Positions 52,565 through 61,106 of a stretch of 64,000 nucleotides of DNA are shown piece by piece (position 1 is the stretch's first letter; the number at the start of each line of letters is the position of its first letter). The notes under the pieces were generated by a model, which saw only the letters and a program-made list of their open reading frames with translations, did no database searches and was not told where the DNA came from. This DNA comes from Achromobacter xylosoxidans A8 (GTDB lineage: Bacteria > Pseudomonadota > Gammaproteobacteria > Burkholderiales > Burkholderiaceae_B), in assembly GCF_000165835.1 (NCBI RefSeq), contig NC_014640.1, forward strand, positions 1,922,001-1,986,000, read 5' to 3'. The translations under genes and the position numbers were made by a program.

Positions 52565-52972
52565 TCAGGAGCCCGAGGAGTAGGGCGCCAGGCCCAGCGG
52601 TGCGCGCGGCGCCAGGTCGCCGACGACATGCCCCACCACCGGTGCGCCGCCTTCGGGTTGCGTAACGATGCCGATGACGCGGGTAATCGCACTGGCCGGG
52701 ATTTCGGTGCCGTGCGCGGGATCCTGCACCAACTGCCAGATGGTGGCTTCCGCGGGAATGGCGTCTTGATCGACCAGTTCAGAACTGTCCAGGCAACTGC
52801 GGGCAAAGGCAGACCAGTCCGACGCGTTGCAGGGCAGGCCGTGGGCGGTGGCCAGGCGGGCCAGGGCCAGGGGCGCATCCGCCTGGGCGGCGGCGTGCTG
52901 GGCGGCGGCTCCCAGGGAGACATCCAGCGACAGCAAGCGCAGGAACTCTACGACGTTGTCGGTATTCTTCAT
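52565..52972 (-). CDS. Small protein with Nif11-leader-like N-terminus
   Basis: The 135-residue product begins with about 55 residues resembling the Nif11 leader domain found on some ribosomal natural-product precursors and nitrogen-fixation-associated proteins: NVVEFLRLLSLDVSLGAAAQ, a spacer of small residues, then PLALARLATAHGLPCNASDW. The rest has one further Cys (RSCLDSS) and a Gly/Pro-rich end (PEGGAPVVGHVVGDLAPRAP). There is no modification enzyme nearby, so precursor status is unproven. It is downstream of the 119-residue gene at 53039-53398 on the same strand and converges with the flavoprotein gene. Confidence 0.6.
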   Translation of the reverse strand: MKNTDNVVEFLRLLSLDVSLGAAAQHAAAQADAPLALARLATAHGLPCNASDWSAFARSCLDSSELVDQDAIPAEATIWQLVQDPAHGTEIPASAITRVIGIVTQPEGGAPVVGHVVGDLAPRAPLGLAPYSSGS

Positions 52973-53038
52973 TGTGCGGTCTCCTGCGGTAACTGTTCTG
53001 TTTATGGCCCCGAACCTGCTGGCAAGCCGGGCGGTGTT

Positions 53039-53398
53039 TCAGGCTGGACCTTGGCCCAGCATCGACACCAGGGATTGTTTCAGGCGGGCCGAAAAAATGG
53101 GTACCGTATGGGACACCCCGTCGCGGTCCACGCCCTCTTTGAGTTCGACCGATTGGCCGAGAAAAATATCCGGCGCGGCGCCTATTTCGTTGTAGCGGGC
53201 CAGCAATTCATTCACGTTTTGCTGCGCATCGGCCAGCGTGCTGCTTTCAGCCAGCTTGCCGGCGGTATGCGCCTGCAAAATTCGGTGGAGATCGTCGATG
53301 AAGAGCGCCAATGCCGCTTGTCCGCGGCATTGGGGTTGTTCCCAGCCCCAGCCCTGGTGGGCGGAACCGGCGTTCTGCGATGCGTGTTTCTTGGTCAT
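53039..53398 (-). CDS. Hypothetical protein upstream of the Nif11-like gene
   Basis: The 119-residue product is unrecognised. It has a Gln/Trp-rich beginning (GSAHQGWGWEQPQCRGQ), a helical centre (ALALFIDDLHRILQAHTAGKLAESSTLADAQQNVNELLARYNEI) and a polar end (VELKEGVDRDGVSHTVPIF). No signal peptide or membrane segment. With a 66-bp gap to the Nif11-like gene, the two may share a transcript. It is divergent from the entericidin gene. Confidence 0.6.
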   Translation of the reverse strand: MTKKHASQNAGSAHQGWGWEQPQCRGQAALALFIDDLHRILQAHTAGKLAESSTLADAQQNVNELLARYNEIGAAPDIFLGQSVELKEGVDRDGVSHTVPIFSARLKQSLVSMLGQGPA

Positions 53399-53578
53399 TT
53401 GCGAATCCTAATCGATTGGCGGCAATTGCGCGACAGGCGAACGCAAGCCTTTCGAATAGTGTTTGATCTCGCGCCGATGCGGCCGGCAGCGGCTGCGGAG
53501 CCCGTGTCCGCCCGATGCCCAAATGAGGGTCTTTGGGGTATGCTGGCTTCACTTTCCAAGCCCAGACAGGAGATGTCC

Positions 53579-53710
53579 ATGAAGAACAAAGTCTTTCTCG
53601 TCATGTTGCTTTCGATCGCTGCCGTCTCGGCGGGATGCAACACCGTAGCCGGGGCAGGCAAGGACATTCAGCGGGGCGGCGAGAAGATCGAGGGCGCCGC
53701 CACCAAATAG
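53579..53710 (+). CDS. Entericidin A/B family lipoprotein
   Basis: The 43-residue lipoprotein reads MKNKVFLVMLLSIAAVSAGC (lipobox SAGC, Cys20) then NTVAGAGKDIQRGGEKIEGAATK, the entericidin pattern of a short amphipathic helix after the lipid anchor. Entericidin pairs act as a small membrane toxin and antidote in stationary phase; here only one member is seen. The start is fixed by AGGAGA 5 nt upstream; MSM at 53573 is a less likely alternative. A terminator follows. Confidence 0.9.
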   Translation: MKNKVFLVMLLSIAAVSAGCNTVAGAGKDIQRGGEKIEGAATK

Positions 53711-53744
53711 GCCTTCGTTCTCCGCGCCGCAATTCCGGCCCAGA

Positions 53745-53786
53745 AGCCGCGAGACATGCCCATGCATCCCTCTCGCGGCTTTTTTG
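53745..53786 (+). terminator. Terminator after the entericidin gene
   Basis: The 10-bp stem AGCCGCGAGA/TCTCGCGGCT (53745-53780) encloses a 16-nt loop and is followed by TTTTTT. Confidence 0.85.
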
Positions 53787-53852
53787 TTGCCGGATCGCGG
53801 CCCCCCCCTCCTGGCATAATTCGGGAAGTTGAATTCGATCGTGGGAAGTGTC

Positions 53853-54284
53853 ATGCGCAAGTCTTTGTGGGTGGGAATGGCGTTTGCGGCCCTGTTGGCC
53901 GGCTGCGCGAGCAAAGGGGTCTACGAGTCCGATGCCGTGGTGACGGAGACCTTCACCGTCAATACCCACTACGAAGCGGCTTTCCGCCGCGCGGGCGAGT
54001 ATGTGCGTACCTGCCATGTGAATGTGCAGCACGCCTACAACGTGGCCTATGCCTGGCGCCACGTGAAAGGCGAGAAGGGCGCGCCCGACGAGGTGCAGCT
54101 CTATAAGGTGACGGAACCCGCCAAGGTGCTGGAATTGATGACTGTCGAAAGTGCCAGTCCCTCGACGTCCAAGGTAAGCATCACGGTACTGGGCGAAGGC
54201 CGTTGGGATGCGGCCGAAATCGCCGCCGCCCGCGCTTCGATCCAGAGCGCCACGCCGGTCTGCCGCAAGGGCGGCGAAGGCTGA
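53853..54284 (+). CDS. Putative lipoprotein
   Basis: The 143-residue product has a lipoprotein signal (MRKSLWVGMAFAALLAGCAS, lipobox LAGC, Cys18). The mature part contains NTHYEAAFRRAGEYVRTCHV and ends CRKGGEG, so two further cysteines could bond. It should sit in the outer membrane's periplasmic face. I recognise no family function. The membrane-protein gene starts 3 bp after its stop, so the two are co-transcribed and perhaps work together. Confidence 0.8.
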   Translation: MRKSLWVGMAFAALLAGCASKGVYESDAVVTETFTVNTHYEAAFRRAGEYVRTCHVNVQHAYNVAYAWRHVKGEKGAPDEVQLYKVTEPAKVLELMTVESASPSTSKVSITVLGEGRWDAAEIAAARASIQSATPVCRKGGEG

Positions 54285-54287
54285 ACG

Positions 54288-54701
54288 ATGGACGCCCGCG
54301 CCCAGCAGATCCGCGCCAGCGGCCTGTCATTCTCGCTGTTGGCGGGGGCATTCCGCTTCCTGGGCTGGCTCAATGGCGGCGCGGCGCTGGTCCTGACGGG
54401 CTTTTCGCTGGGCGTGGTGGGGGGCGACATCGCCGCGCCGGATCTGCAGCTGCCGCTGGCGTTGTTGCTGGGCGGCCTGCTGGCTGCCTGCCTGGGAATA
54501 TTGTTCGCCTACCTGGCGCAGGTCAGCCTGTTGCGCCAGGGCTACACCGGCCATCTGACGCGCGCTCACTGGCCCGCGCAGATTCTGGCCATGCTTTGCT
54601 ACCTGATCAGCGCGCTTGCCTTCTGCGCCGCCTGCTGGCTGGCGGCTGCGCAGGCAATCACGGATGCGCCCCAGACCACCACAGCCTATGCAAGGCGGTA
54701 G
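54288..54701 (+). CDS. Hypothetical inner-membrane protein
   Basis: The 137-residue product has three to four hydrophobic segments (LAGAFRFLGWLNGGAALVLTGFS, LPLALLLGGLLAACLGILFAY, AMLCYLISALAFCAACWLAAA) and no recognised family. The N-terminal residues 1-15 are soluble and the C-terminal tail is polar. It follows the putative lipoprotein gene with a 3-bp gap, suggesting a functional pair at the envelope. Confidence 0.75.
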   Translation: MDARAQQIRASGLSFSLLAGAFRFLGWLNGGAALVLTGFSLGVVGGDIAAPDLQLPLALLLGGLLAACLGILFAYLAQVSLLRQGYTGHLTRAHWPAQILAMLCYLISALAFCAACWLAAAQAITDAPQTTTAYARR

Positions 54702-54798
54702 TTGCGGGTAAACCCGTGTGCGCAAAAACGTTGGACTTGGATTTGTGTTGAGAATAATATGCGCACAGCGTATATAAATCTCCTGTTCGGGGCCCGTC

Positions 54799-56091
54799 AT
54801 GACCATCTCCCAGCAAGCCTTCCTGCGCGACGCCATGCGGCGCCTGAATCTCACCCGCGACGTGTTCGCGACCCGCATCGGCGTCAAGCGCCGCGCGCTC
54901 GATACCTGGTTGCTGCCAGAGGGCTCGCAGGAATTCCGTGCGATGCCGGAAGTGGTGCAGCGCTTCGTCAGTGAAATCGTCCAGAACGGCGTCTTGCTGG
55001 AAAAATATACGCAAAGCGTACAAGAAGGTCCTTTGCGTGACCGTATCGCGGTGGAGGGCAAGCATCAGTTGCTGTCGGTGGATCAATTCACCCGCGAATC
55101 GGTGGAGGATCTGTTCCGCGTGGCCGACATGATGCAGCCCATCGCCCGCCGCCAGAAGGTGTCCCGCGTGCTGGAAGGCGCGGTGCTGGGCAACCTGTTC
55201 TTCGAGGCCAGCACCCGCACCCGCGTCAGCTTCGGCTCGGCGTTCTGCCGCCTGGGCGGCTCGGTCTGCGACACCACCGGCTTCACGTTCTCGTCCATGG
55301 CCAAGGGCGAATCGATCTACGACACCAGCCGCGTCATGAGCGGTTACGTGGATGCCATGGTCATCCGCCATCCGGACCAGGGTTCGGTCGCGGAGTTCGC
55401 CCGCGCCACCAACATTCCCGTGGTCAACGGCGGCGACGGCCCGGGCGAGCACCCCAGCCAGGCCCTGCTGGACCTGTACACGATCCTGACGGAGTTCTCG
55501 CGCCTGGGCAAACTGCTGGACGGCGCGCATATCGCCATGGTCGGCGACCTGAAGTACGGCCGCACCGTGCACTCGCTCATCAAGCTGATGGCGCTGTACA
55601 AGAACGTGAAGTTCTCGCTGGTGTCGCCCAAGGGCCTGGAAATGCCGTCCTACATCATCGAGCAGGCCAGCCGCAACGGCAACGTCATCGAGCAGAAGAG
55701 CTCGCTGGCCGAGGGCCTGGCCGGCGCCGACGTGATCTACGCGACGCGCGTGCAGAAAGAGCGCTTCGCCAACGAAGAAAACGAAGGCTACACCCCGGAC
55801 TTCCAGATCAGCCGCGCCATCATCGACGCCTACTGCGGTCCGGACACCATCGTGATGCACCCGCTGCCGCGCGACAGCCGTCCCGGCGCCAACGACCTGA
55901 GCGTGGACCTGAACCACGACCCGCGCCTGGCGATCTTCCGCCAGACCGACAACGGCATCCCCATCCGCATGGCGATCTTCGCGGTGTTGCTGGGCGTCGA
56001 GGGCCTGGTCCAGCACTCCCTGCGCGATGTGACCTGGCAGCATCCGTCCCATATCGGGCCGGACGATTCGTCCTTCCACGGACTCGAATAA
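54799..56091 (+). CDS. pyrB: Aspartate carbamoyltransferase with N-terminal HTH-like extension
   Basis: The 430-residue enzyme carries the ATCase motifs FFEASTRTRVSF, SMAKGES, GDGPGEHPSQALLD, GDLKYGRTVHSL, TRVQKERF and HPLPR, so the carbamoyl phosphate and aspartate sites appear intact. Classical PyrB is about 310 residues; here about 60-80 extra residues precede it, including AFLRDAMRRLNLTRDVFATRIGVKRRALDTWLLPEG, which looks like an XRE helix-turn-helix. It makes carbamoyl-aspartate for pyrimidine synthesis. AT-rich sequence at 54729-54780 likely holds its promoter. Confidence 0.92.
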   Translation: MTISQQAFLRDAMRRLNLTRDVFATRIGVKRRALDTWLLPEGSQEFRAMPEVVQRFVSEIVQNGVLLEKYTQSVQEGPLRDRIAVEGKHQLLSVDQFTRESVEDLFRVADMMQPIARRQKVSRVLEGAVLGNLFFEASTRTRVSFGSAFCRLGGSVCDTTGFTFSSMAKGESIYDTSRVMSGYVDAMVIRHPDQGSVAEFARATNIPVVNGGDGPGEHPSQALLDLYTILTEFSRLGKLLDGAHIAMVGDLKYGRTVHSLIKLMALYKNVKFSLVSPKGLEMPSYIIEQASRNGNVIEQKSSLAEGLAGADVIYATRVQKERFANEENEGYTPDFQISRAIIDAYCGPDTIVMHPLPRDSRPGANDLSVDLNHDPRLAIFRQTDNGIPIRMAIFAVLLGVEGLVQHSLRDVTWQHPSHIGPDDSSFHGLE

Positions 56092-56233
56092 GCGCCGGGC
56101 GCCGGCCCGAATAGCCCTAGGCCCAGGCCGCAGGACGGCCCCGGCCCGGGGTTTTCAAGCATAATCCGCGCTGGTTTTTTCTGTCGCGTGTCGTTTCCGG
56201 ACACGCCGTGGAGCCTTCGGGCGGATTATCTAT

Positions 56234-57670
56234 ATGTCTTCAAGCAGTCTTGGCGTCCCGCCAATTCCCGACCGGCACGCTGGCGCATCCGATCAGGCGT
56301 GCTACCTGAGCGCGTCCAACGAACAGGCCTGGATTGCGGTCTACCAGTCGGTTGACGCCTATACGCGCGGGCAAGTCGCCGCGGTGGTGGGCGACAGCCT
56401 CTCAGAACTGGTCGACGCCTTTTATTCCACCCTGCTGGCCGACGCCGAGGCCGGCCCGCGGCTGTCCCATGAAATCGTGTCGAGCCGCCTGCATGCGGGC
56501 ATGACGCGCTGGCTCAAGGGGCTGCTGTGCGTGCGCGACCAGGGCGACATCGCCGCCCTGATGGCCACGCAGAAAAAGGTGGGCGAGGTGCATGCCCGCG
56601 TCCATATCCCCATCCATCTGGTGATGGCCGGCGCCCGCATCCTGAAAAACGAGATTGCCCTGCGCCTGCGCGTCAGCGACCTGGACGGCATGGCCGCGTC
56701 CGTGGCCACCCAGTACGTGTGCAATCTGTTCGACCTGGCGGTCGAGCAGATGAGCCGCGCCTTCATGCGCGACATCAGCCGCGGCGCCCGCAACGACGAG
56801 GCCTACCGGCTCTTCGCGCTGGGCCAGAACATCTCCACGGAACGCGAGCGGCAGCGCGCCGCCTTGCTGGAATGGAGCCAGGCGGTGCTGATCGGCCTGC
56901 ACTACCGCGCGCCGGGACAAAGCCTGCCGCGGCTGGCGGCCTCGGAATTCGGGTTGTGGTTGCAGCACAAGGGCGGGGCGATGTTCGAAAGCGCGCCTGG
57001 CCTGCAGCAGATCACGGACGCCGTCGCGCAGCTGGACGGCGTGGTGCTGCCTCAATTGATGCGAGGCGAGGAACTGGGGCAGGCCGGGGCCATGCCCGAC
57101 CACGTGCGCGAATTGCAGGAGCTGGTGGCGCGCATCAAGCACCTGCTCAACGGCCTGTTCGATATGGTGGCGGAGATAGAGAGCGGTAGCGACCCGCTGA
57201 CCAATGTGCTGAACCGGCGCTTCCTGCCCTCGGTGATCGGGCGCGAGATATCGATTGCGCGGCGCCAGCGCAGCGAATTCTCGGTCCTGTTGCTGGATAT
57301 CGACCACTTCAAGGCCATCAACGACCAGCACGGCCACTCCGGGGGCGATCAGGTGCTGCGCCAGTTCGCCGAGGTCCTGCACCAGGCGTGCCGCTCCAGC
57401 GATTTCGTGTTCCGCTATGGCGGCGAGGAATTCCTGGTGGTGCTGGTCGACGCGCCGCGCGAGGCCGCGCTGGCCGCGGCCGAGAAGCTGGGCGCGGAGA
57501 TCCGACGCCATGTCTTCAATATTCCCGAGGCCGGCCCGCTGCACATCACGGCCAGCATCGGCGTGGCGACGTTCGACGGCCATCCGGACTACGCCTATCT
57601 GATCGACCGCGCCGACCAGGCGCTCTACCAGGCCAAACAGGCCGGCCGCGACCGCGCCGTGGCGGCCTGA
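56234..57670 (+). CDS. Globin-coupled diguanylate cyclase (BpeGReg-like oxygen sensor)
   Basis: The 478-residue protein has an N-terminal globin sensor, a helical middle domain and a C-terminal GGDEF domain. Tyr64 (DAFYSTLL) and His120 (VGEVHARVH) are 56 residues apart, as are the distal Tyr43 and proximal His99 of B. pertussis BpeGReg as I recall. The active site is RYGGEEFLVV, and an inhibitory I-site RSSD precedes it by five residues. It should make cyclic di-GMP from GTP in response to oxygen bound at heme. No PDE domain. Alone between pyrB and rdgC. Confidence 0.93.
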   Translation: MSSSSLGVPPIPDRHAGASDQACYLSASNEQAWIAVYQSVDAYTRGQVAAVVGDSLSELVDAFYSTLLADAEAGPRLSHEIVSSRLHAGMTRWLKGLLCVRDQGDIAALMATQKKVGEVHARVHIPIHLVMAGARILKNEIALRLRVSDLDGMAASVATQYVCNLFDLAVEQMSRAFMRDISRGARNDEAYRLFALGQNISTERERQRAALLEWSQAVLIGLHYRAPGQSLPRLAASEFGLWLQHKGGAMFESAPGLQQITDAVAQLDGVVLPQLMRGEELGQAGAMPDHVRELQELVARIKHLLNGLFDMVAEIESGSDPLTNVLNRRFLPSVIGREISIARRQRSEFSVLLLDIDHFKAINDQHGHSGGDQVLRQFAEVLHQACRSSDFVFRYGGEEFLVVLVDAPREAALAAAEKLGAEIRRHVFNIPEAGPLHITASIGVATFDGHPDYAYLIDRADQALYQAKQAGRDRAVAA

Positions 57671-57689
57671 GGCCAGTCTTGCAGACATG

Positions 57690-57716
57690 AAAAAGGCCGC
57701 CCTGCCAAGGGCGGCC
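57690..57716 (-). terminator. Terminator of rdgC
   Basis: The 9-bp stem GGCCGCCCT/AGGGCGGCC with a GCCA loop (57695-57716) is followed, on the minus strand, by TTTTTCAT. It lies 30 bp past the rdgC stop and also sits just after the converging cyclase gene. Confidence 0.85.
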
Positions 57717-57745
57717 CAGCTTGCAGGCGCGATGGCGCCCGCGGC

Positions 57746-58645
57746 TTACACCTTCTTTTCGCCGCCGAGCGCGTCGACCAGCTCGGCCATCATCTTGGCC
57801 AGTTCGCCCGTCATCAGCATCATGTCGGAATCGAACTTCTCGTCGTCGTTGGCGGCCACGCCTTCATTGCCTTCCTTCAACACGTCCAGGGGCGCGACGC
57901 GCTTGACGTCCAGGCCTTCTGTCAGGACGAAAGAAATGCGGTCGGCCCAGGTCATGGCCAGGCGGGTGCACTGCTTGCCCGACTGGATATGGCGGCGCAC
58001 GTCGTCGGCGTCGATCGAATGCTTGACGTAGCGGATGGCCGCGCCGCTTTCGCCCGAGGAACGCAGTTCGGTGTCCTGGTCGATGGAGAAGTTGGCCGGA
58101 GCCTCGTCCTCGGCCAGCCAGCCGGTCATGGCTGAAGCCGGGGACTGGGCCACATACAGGTTCTCGAGCGGGAAGGGATCCACGCACTTGGCCAGGAGGC
58201 CGATGACTTCGTCGGCCTTGGCCGAGGCGGCCGCATCGATGACCAGCCAATGGTTCTGCGGGTCGATCCAGATGCGGGTGTCGCGGTACACGCTGAAGGC
58301 GCGCGGCAGGAGCTCGTCGGTGACGCGTTCCTTGATTTCCTTCATTTGCTTGCGGCCCGGCTTGTAGCCTTGCTGCTCTTCGATTTCCTGGGCGCGGGCC
58401 TTGGCGACCTGGTTGACGACCGTACCCGGCAGGAGCTTTTTCTCGGCGCGCAGGCTCAGCAGGATCTGGCCATTGACCACATGGGCCAGGCCGCCGTTTT
58501 CGCGCGGCGGCACCCAGCCCAGGCTTTGCATTTCGAGGTTGTTGCCGCTTTGGTAGGCATGCCGCGCGAGCGTTTCTTCAAGCTGGTCGCCGACCAGCGT
58601 CCACGGCGAGGAGAGGCGATAAATCTTGAGATTCTTGAACCACAT
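57746..58645 (-). CDS. rdgC: Recombination-associated protein RdgC
   Basis: The 299-residue product matches RdgC length and sequence: [22 protein letters not shown]-like [75 protein letters not shown], and [24 protein letters not shown]. It forms ring-shaped dimers on DNA and limits RecA loading. recA itself starts 5 kb downstream in this window. Confidence 0.96.
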   Translation of the reverse strand: MWFKNLKIYRLSSPWTLVGDQLEETLARHAYQSGNNLEMQSLGWVPPRENGGLAHVVNGQILLSLRAEKKLLPGTVVNQVAKARAQEIEEQQGYKPGRKQMKEIKERVTDELLPRAFSVYRDTRIWIDPQNHWLVIDAAASAKADEVIGLLAKCVDPFPLENLYVAQSPASAMTGWLAEDEAPANFSIDQDTELRSSGESGAAIRYVKHSIDADDVRRHIQSGKQCTRLAMTWADRISFVLTEGLDVKRVAPLDVLKEGNEGVAANDDEKFDSDMMLMTGELAKMMAELVDALGGEKKV

Positions 58646-58793
58646 GAGCGTCGGCCAAAAGGGTTGATTCTATACGACGCGGGCGCTTTGCCGAAGTGCG
58701 GCAATACCGCAGCGTGATGCGACACCTTCTGTCACTGACAGCCGCGGGCCTATGCGCTAATGTCCGCGCAGCAAGTCGAACTGGAGAGAAAAA

Positions 58794-59003
58794 ATGAAGA
58801 TCATCGGCGCCATCTTGATCGTCCTGGGCATCGCCGCCCTGGCCTACAAGGGCTTCAATTACAAATCCGAGGAGACCGTGCTGCAGATCGGTTCGGTCAA
58901 GGCTACCGCCGAGACCGAGAAGTCCGTGGCGATCCCGGCCTGGGCCGGCATCGCGGCCATTGTGGCCGGCGTGCTGGCGATCGGCGTGGGCATGCGCCGC
59001 TGA
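58794..59003 (+). CDS. DUF3185 small membrane protein
   Basis: The 69-residue protein has two membrane helices (IIGAILIVLGIAALAYKG; AIPAWAGIAAIVAGVLAIGVGM) joined by a polar loop (NYKSEETVLQIGSVKATAETEK). This matches the DUF3185 pattern of small inner-membrane proteins seen in many proteobacteria; function unknown. The start has GAGAG about 8 nt upstream. A strong terminator follows. Confidence 0.88.
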   Translation: MKIIGAILIVLGIAALAYKGFNYKSEETVLQIGSVKATAETEKSVAIPAWAGIAAIVAGVLAIGVGMRR

Positions 59004-59040
59004 TCGCCGGCGGCCCAGGCCGCCGCTTGCAGTATCCGAC

Positions 59041-59071
59041 AATGGCGACCGCCTCGCGGTCGCCATTTTTG
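59041..59071 (+). terminator. Terminator after the DUF3185 gene
   Basis: AATGGCGACCGC and GCGGTCGCCATT form a perfect 12-bp stem with a CTC loop (59041-59067), followed by TTT. Confidence 0.9.
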
Positions 59072-59093
59072 CGTGCCTTGCGTGCGCCAGCAC

Positions 59094-59128
59094 AAAAAAA
59101 AGCGGCCCGGCTCATTGAGGGCCGGGCC
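59094..59128 (-). terminator. Hairpin with minus-strand T-tract
   Basis: GGCCCGGC (59104-59111) pairs with GCCGGGCC (59121-59128); an eight-A run at 59094-59101 gives a T-tract on the minus strand. It could be a back-up stop for read-through from the MFS gene. Confidence 0.6.
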
Positions 59129-59355
59129 GGTACGGGAGCACGCAATACCGCGTCATAAAAGGCTCGCGGGGAACGCGGTATCGGTGTCAGAACACTGGCC
59201 CTGCAATCGTCCGACAGGGGGATCAATCGTCGGTCGATCTGGCGCAAGGCCGTAATCTGAGCGCTCAGTCTAATGGCGCGGGTCTGACATGGTCCTGAAA
59301 GTGCGGATCTCTTTTTCGCCAGGGCGCAGCGAAAAGGGGCGGCCTGAACGGAGGC

Positions 59356-59380
59356 AAAAAAAAAGCTCCATAAGGAGCTT
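59356..59380 (-). terminator. Terminator of the MFS gene
   Basis: AAGCTCC/GGAGCTT (59363-59380) with an ATAA loop; the A-run at 59356-59364 gives a T-tract on the minus strand, 50 bp past the gene's stop. Confidence 0.88.
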
Positions 59381-59429
59381 TTGAAAGGCCGGGCGGGCGC
59401 AGCAGTCCCGTCCGGCGGGGGATGGCCGT

Positions 59430-61106
59430 TTATGCGTTGATGTCGTTGTCCTTGGATTCGCGCACGAACAGCGTGCCGATGACCAGGGTCATGACTGCAA
59501 TGATGATCGGATACCACAAGCCGTCGTAGATGTTGCCGGTTGCGGCAACCACGGCGAAGGCGACCGGGGGCAGGAAGCCGCCGAACCAGCCGTTGCCGAT
59601 GTGGTAGGGCAGGCTCATCGACGTGTAGCGGATGCGGGTCGGGAACATTTCCACCAGCATGGCGGCGATCGGGCCGTACACCATGGTCACGTAGAGCACC
59701 AGGATGGTCAGCAGCACCACGACCATGACGTTGTTGCTTTGCGCCGGGTCAGCCTTGGCGGGATAGCCGTGGCTGCGGATGGCGGTGGTCAGCGACTTGT
59801 CCAGTTCGGCGGCCTTGGCCTTGAAGTCCGCCGGGGCCATGGTCTTGCCGTCGAACGAGGCGAACTCGTCGTTGCCGATCTTGACCTTGGCGACCGAGCC
59901 GGCCGGCGCTGCTTCGTTCTTGTAGTTCACCGAGTTGCGGGCCATGAACGACTTGACCACGTCGCAAGAGCTGGTGAACGACGAGGTGCCCACCGGATTG
60001 AACTGGAACGAGCAGGTGGCCGGGTCCGCGATCACGGTGACCGGGGCCGTGGCCTGAGCCTTTTCCAGCGCCGGATTGGCGAAGTGCGTGATGCCCTGGA
60101 AGATCGGGAAGTAGGTGATCGCGGCGATCAGGCAGCCTGCCATGATGATGGGCTTGCGGCCGATCTTGTCGGACAGCGCGCCGAAGACCACGAAGAACGG
60201 AGTGCCGATCAGGAGCGCGATGGCGATCATGATGTTGGCGGTATTGGCGTCGACCTTCAGCGTCTGCGTCAGGAAGAACAGGGCGTAGAACTGGCCCGTG
60301 TACCAGACCACGGCCTGGCCGGCGGTCAGGCCCAGCAGCGCCAGGATCACGACCTTCAGGTTCTTCCATTGGCCGAACGATTCAGCGATCGGCGCCTTCG
60401 AGCCCTTGCCTTCTTCCTTCATGCGCTTGAAGGTCGGCGATTCGCTCAGTTGCAGGCGGATCCACACCGAGATGCCCAGCAGCACGACCGAGATCAGGAA
60501 CGGAATGCGCCAGCCCCAGGCCTTGAATTCGTCTTCGCCCATGAACGTGCGGATGCCGAGGATGACCAGCAGCGACAGGAACAGGCCCAGGGTCGCGGTG
60601 GTCTGGATCCAGGACGTGTAGAAGCCGCGGCGGCCATGCGGCGCGTGTTCCGCGACGTAGGTCGCGGCGCCGCCGTACTCGCCGCCCAGCGCCAGACCTT
60701 GCAGCAGGCGCAGCACGATCAGGATGGCGGGAGCGGCCAGGCCGATGCTGGCGTAGCTGGGCAGCACGCCCACGAGGAACGTGGACAGGCCCATGATCAC
60801 GATCGTGACCAGGAAGGTGTATTTACGTCCGACCAGGTCGCCCAGGCGGCCGAACACCAGCGCGCCGAACGGCCGCACGGCGAAACCGGCGGCGAACGCC
60901 AGCAGGGCGAAGATGAAGCCCGCGGTGGGGTTCACGCCCGAGAAGAAGTGTTGCGCGATGATGGCTGCGAGCGAGCCGTAGAGGTAAAAGTCGTACCACT
61001 CGAAAACCGTGCCCAGCGACGACGCAAAGATGACGCGGCGCTCATCCTTGGTCATCGGGCGCGGATCCGCGGATGGACCGCGGCCTGCCATGGTTGTTGT
61101 GCTCAT
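59430..61106 (-). CDS. MFS transporter of the metabolite:H+ symporter (MHS) family with large extra loop
   Basis: The 558-residue protein begins ASSLGTVFEWYDFYLYGSLAAIIAQHFF and has FGRLGDLVGRKYTFL and LRLLQGLALGGEYGGAATYVAEHAP, the MHS (ShiA/ProP) signatures. Unlike the usual 430-450 residue members it has about 110 extra polar residues between late helices (roughly 370-480: DPATCSFQFNPVGTSSFTSSCDV onward) with two cysteines, probably a periplasmic domain. It imports an organic acid or osmolyte with protons. The start 61106 has GAGGAG about 7 nt upstream. Confidence 0.88.
   Translation of the reverse strand: MSTTTMAGRGPSADPRPMTKDERRVIFASSLGTVFEWYDFYLYGSLAAIIAQHFFSGVNPTAGFIFALLAFAAGFAVRPFGALVFGRLGDLVGRKYTFLVTIVIMGLSTFLVGVLPSYASIGLAAPAILIVLRLLQGLALGGEYGGAATYVAEHAPHGRRGFYTSWIQTTATLGLFLSLLVILGIRTFMGEDEFKAWGWRIPFLISVVLLGISVWIRLQLSESPTFKRMKEEGKGSKAPIAESFGQWKNLKVVILALLGLTAGQAVVWYTGQFYALFFLTQTLKVDANTANIMIAIALLIGTPFFVVFGALSDKIGRKPIIMAGCLIAAITYFPIFQGITHFANPALEKAQATAPVTVIADPATCSFQFNPVGTSSFTSSCDVVKSFMARNSVNYKNEAAPAGSVAKVKIGNDEFASFDGKTMAPADFKAKAAELDKSLTTAIRSHGYPAKADPAQSNNVMVVVLLTILVLYVTMVYGPIAAMLVEMFPTRIRYTSMSLPYHIGNGWFGGFLPPVAFAVVAATGNIYDGLWYPIIIAVMTLVIGTLFVRESKDNDINA

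Larger units (their letters stand above)
59004..59429. other. Gene-free region with three hairpins
   Basis: This 426-bp gap between two converging genes holds no credible gene. It contains the terminator of the DUF3185 gene (59041), a minus-strand hairpin (59104-59128) behind an A-run, and the terminator of the MFS gene (59363). The middle, 59140-59340, shows no pattern I can name. Confidence 0.7.

Noticed and set aside
59140..59340. Possible short genes between the DUF3185 and MFS genes
   Set aside because: Small open frames there lack ribosome sites and normal composition, and they cross terminators.
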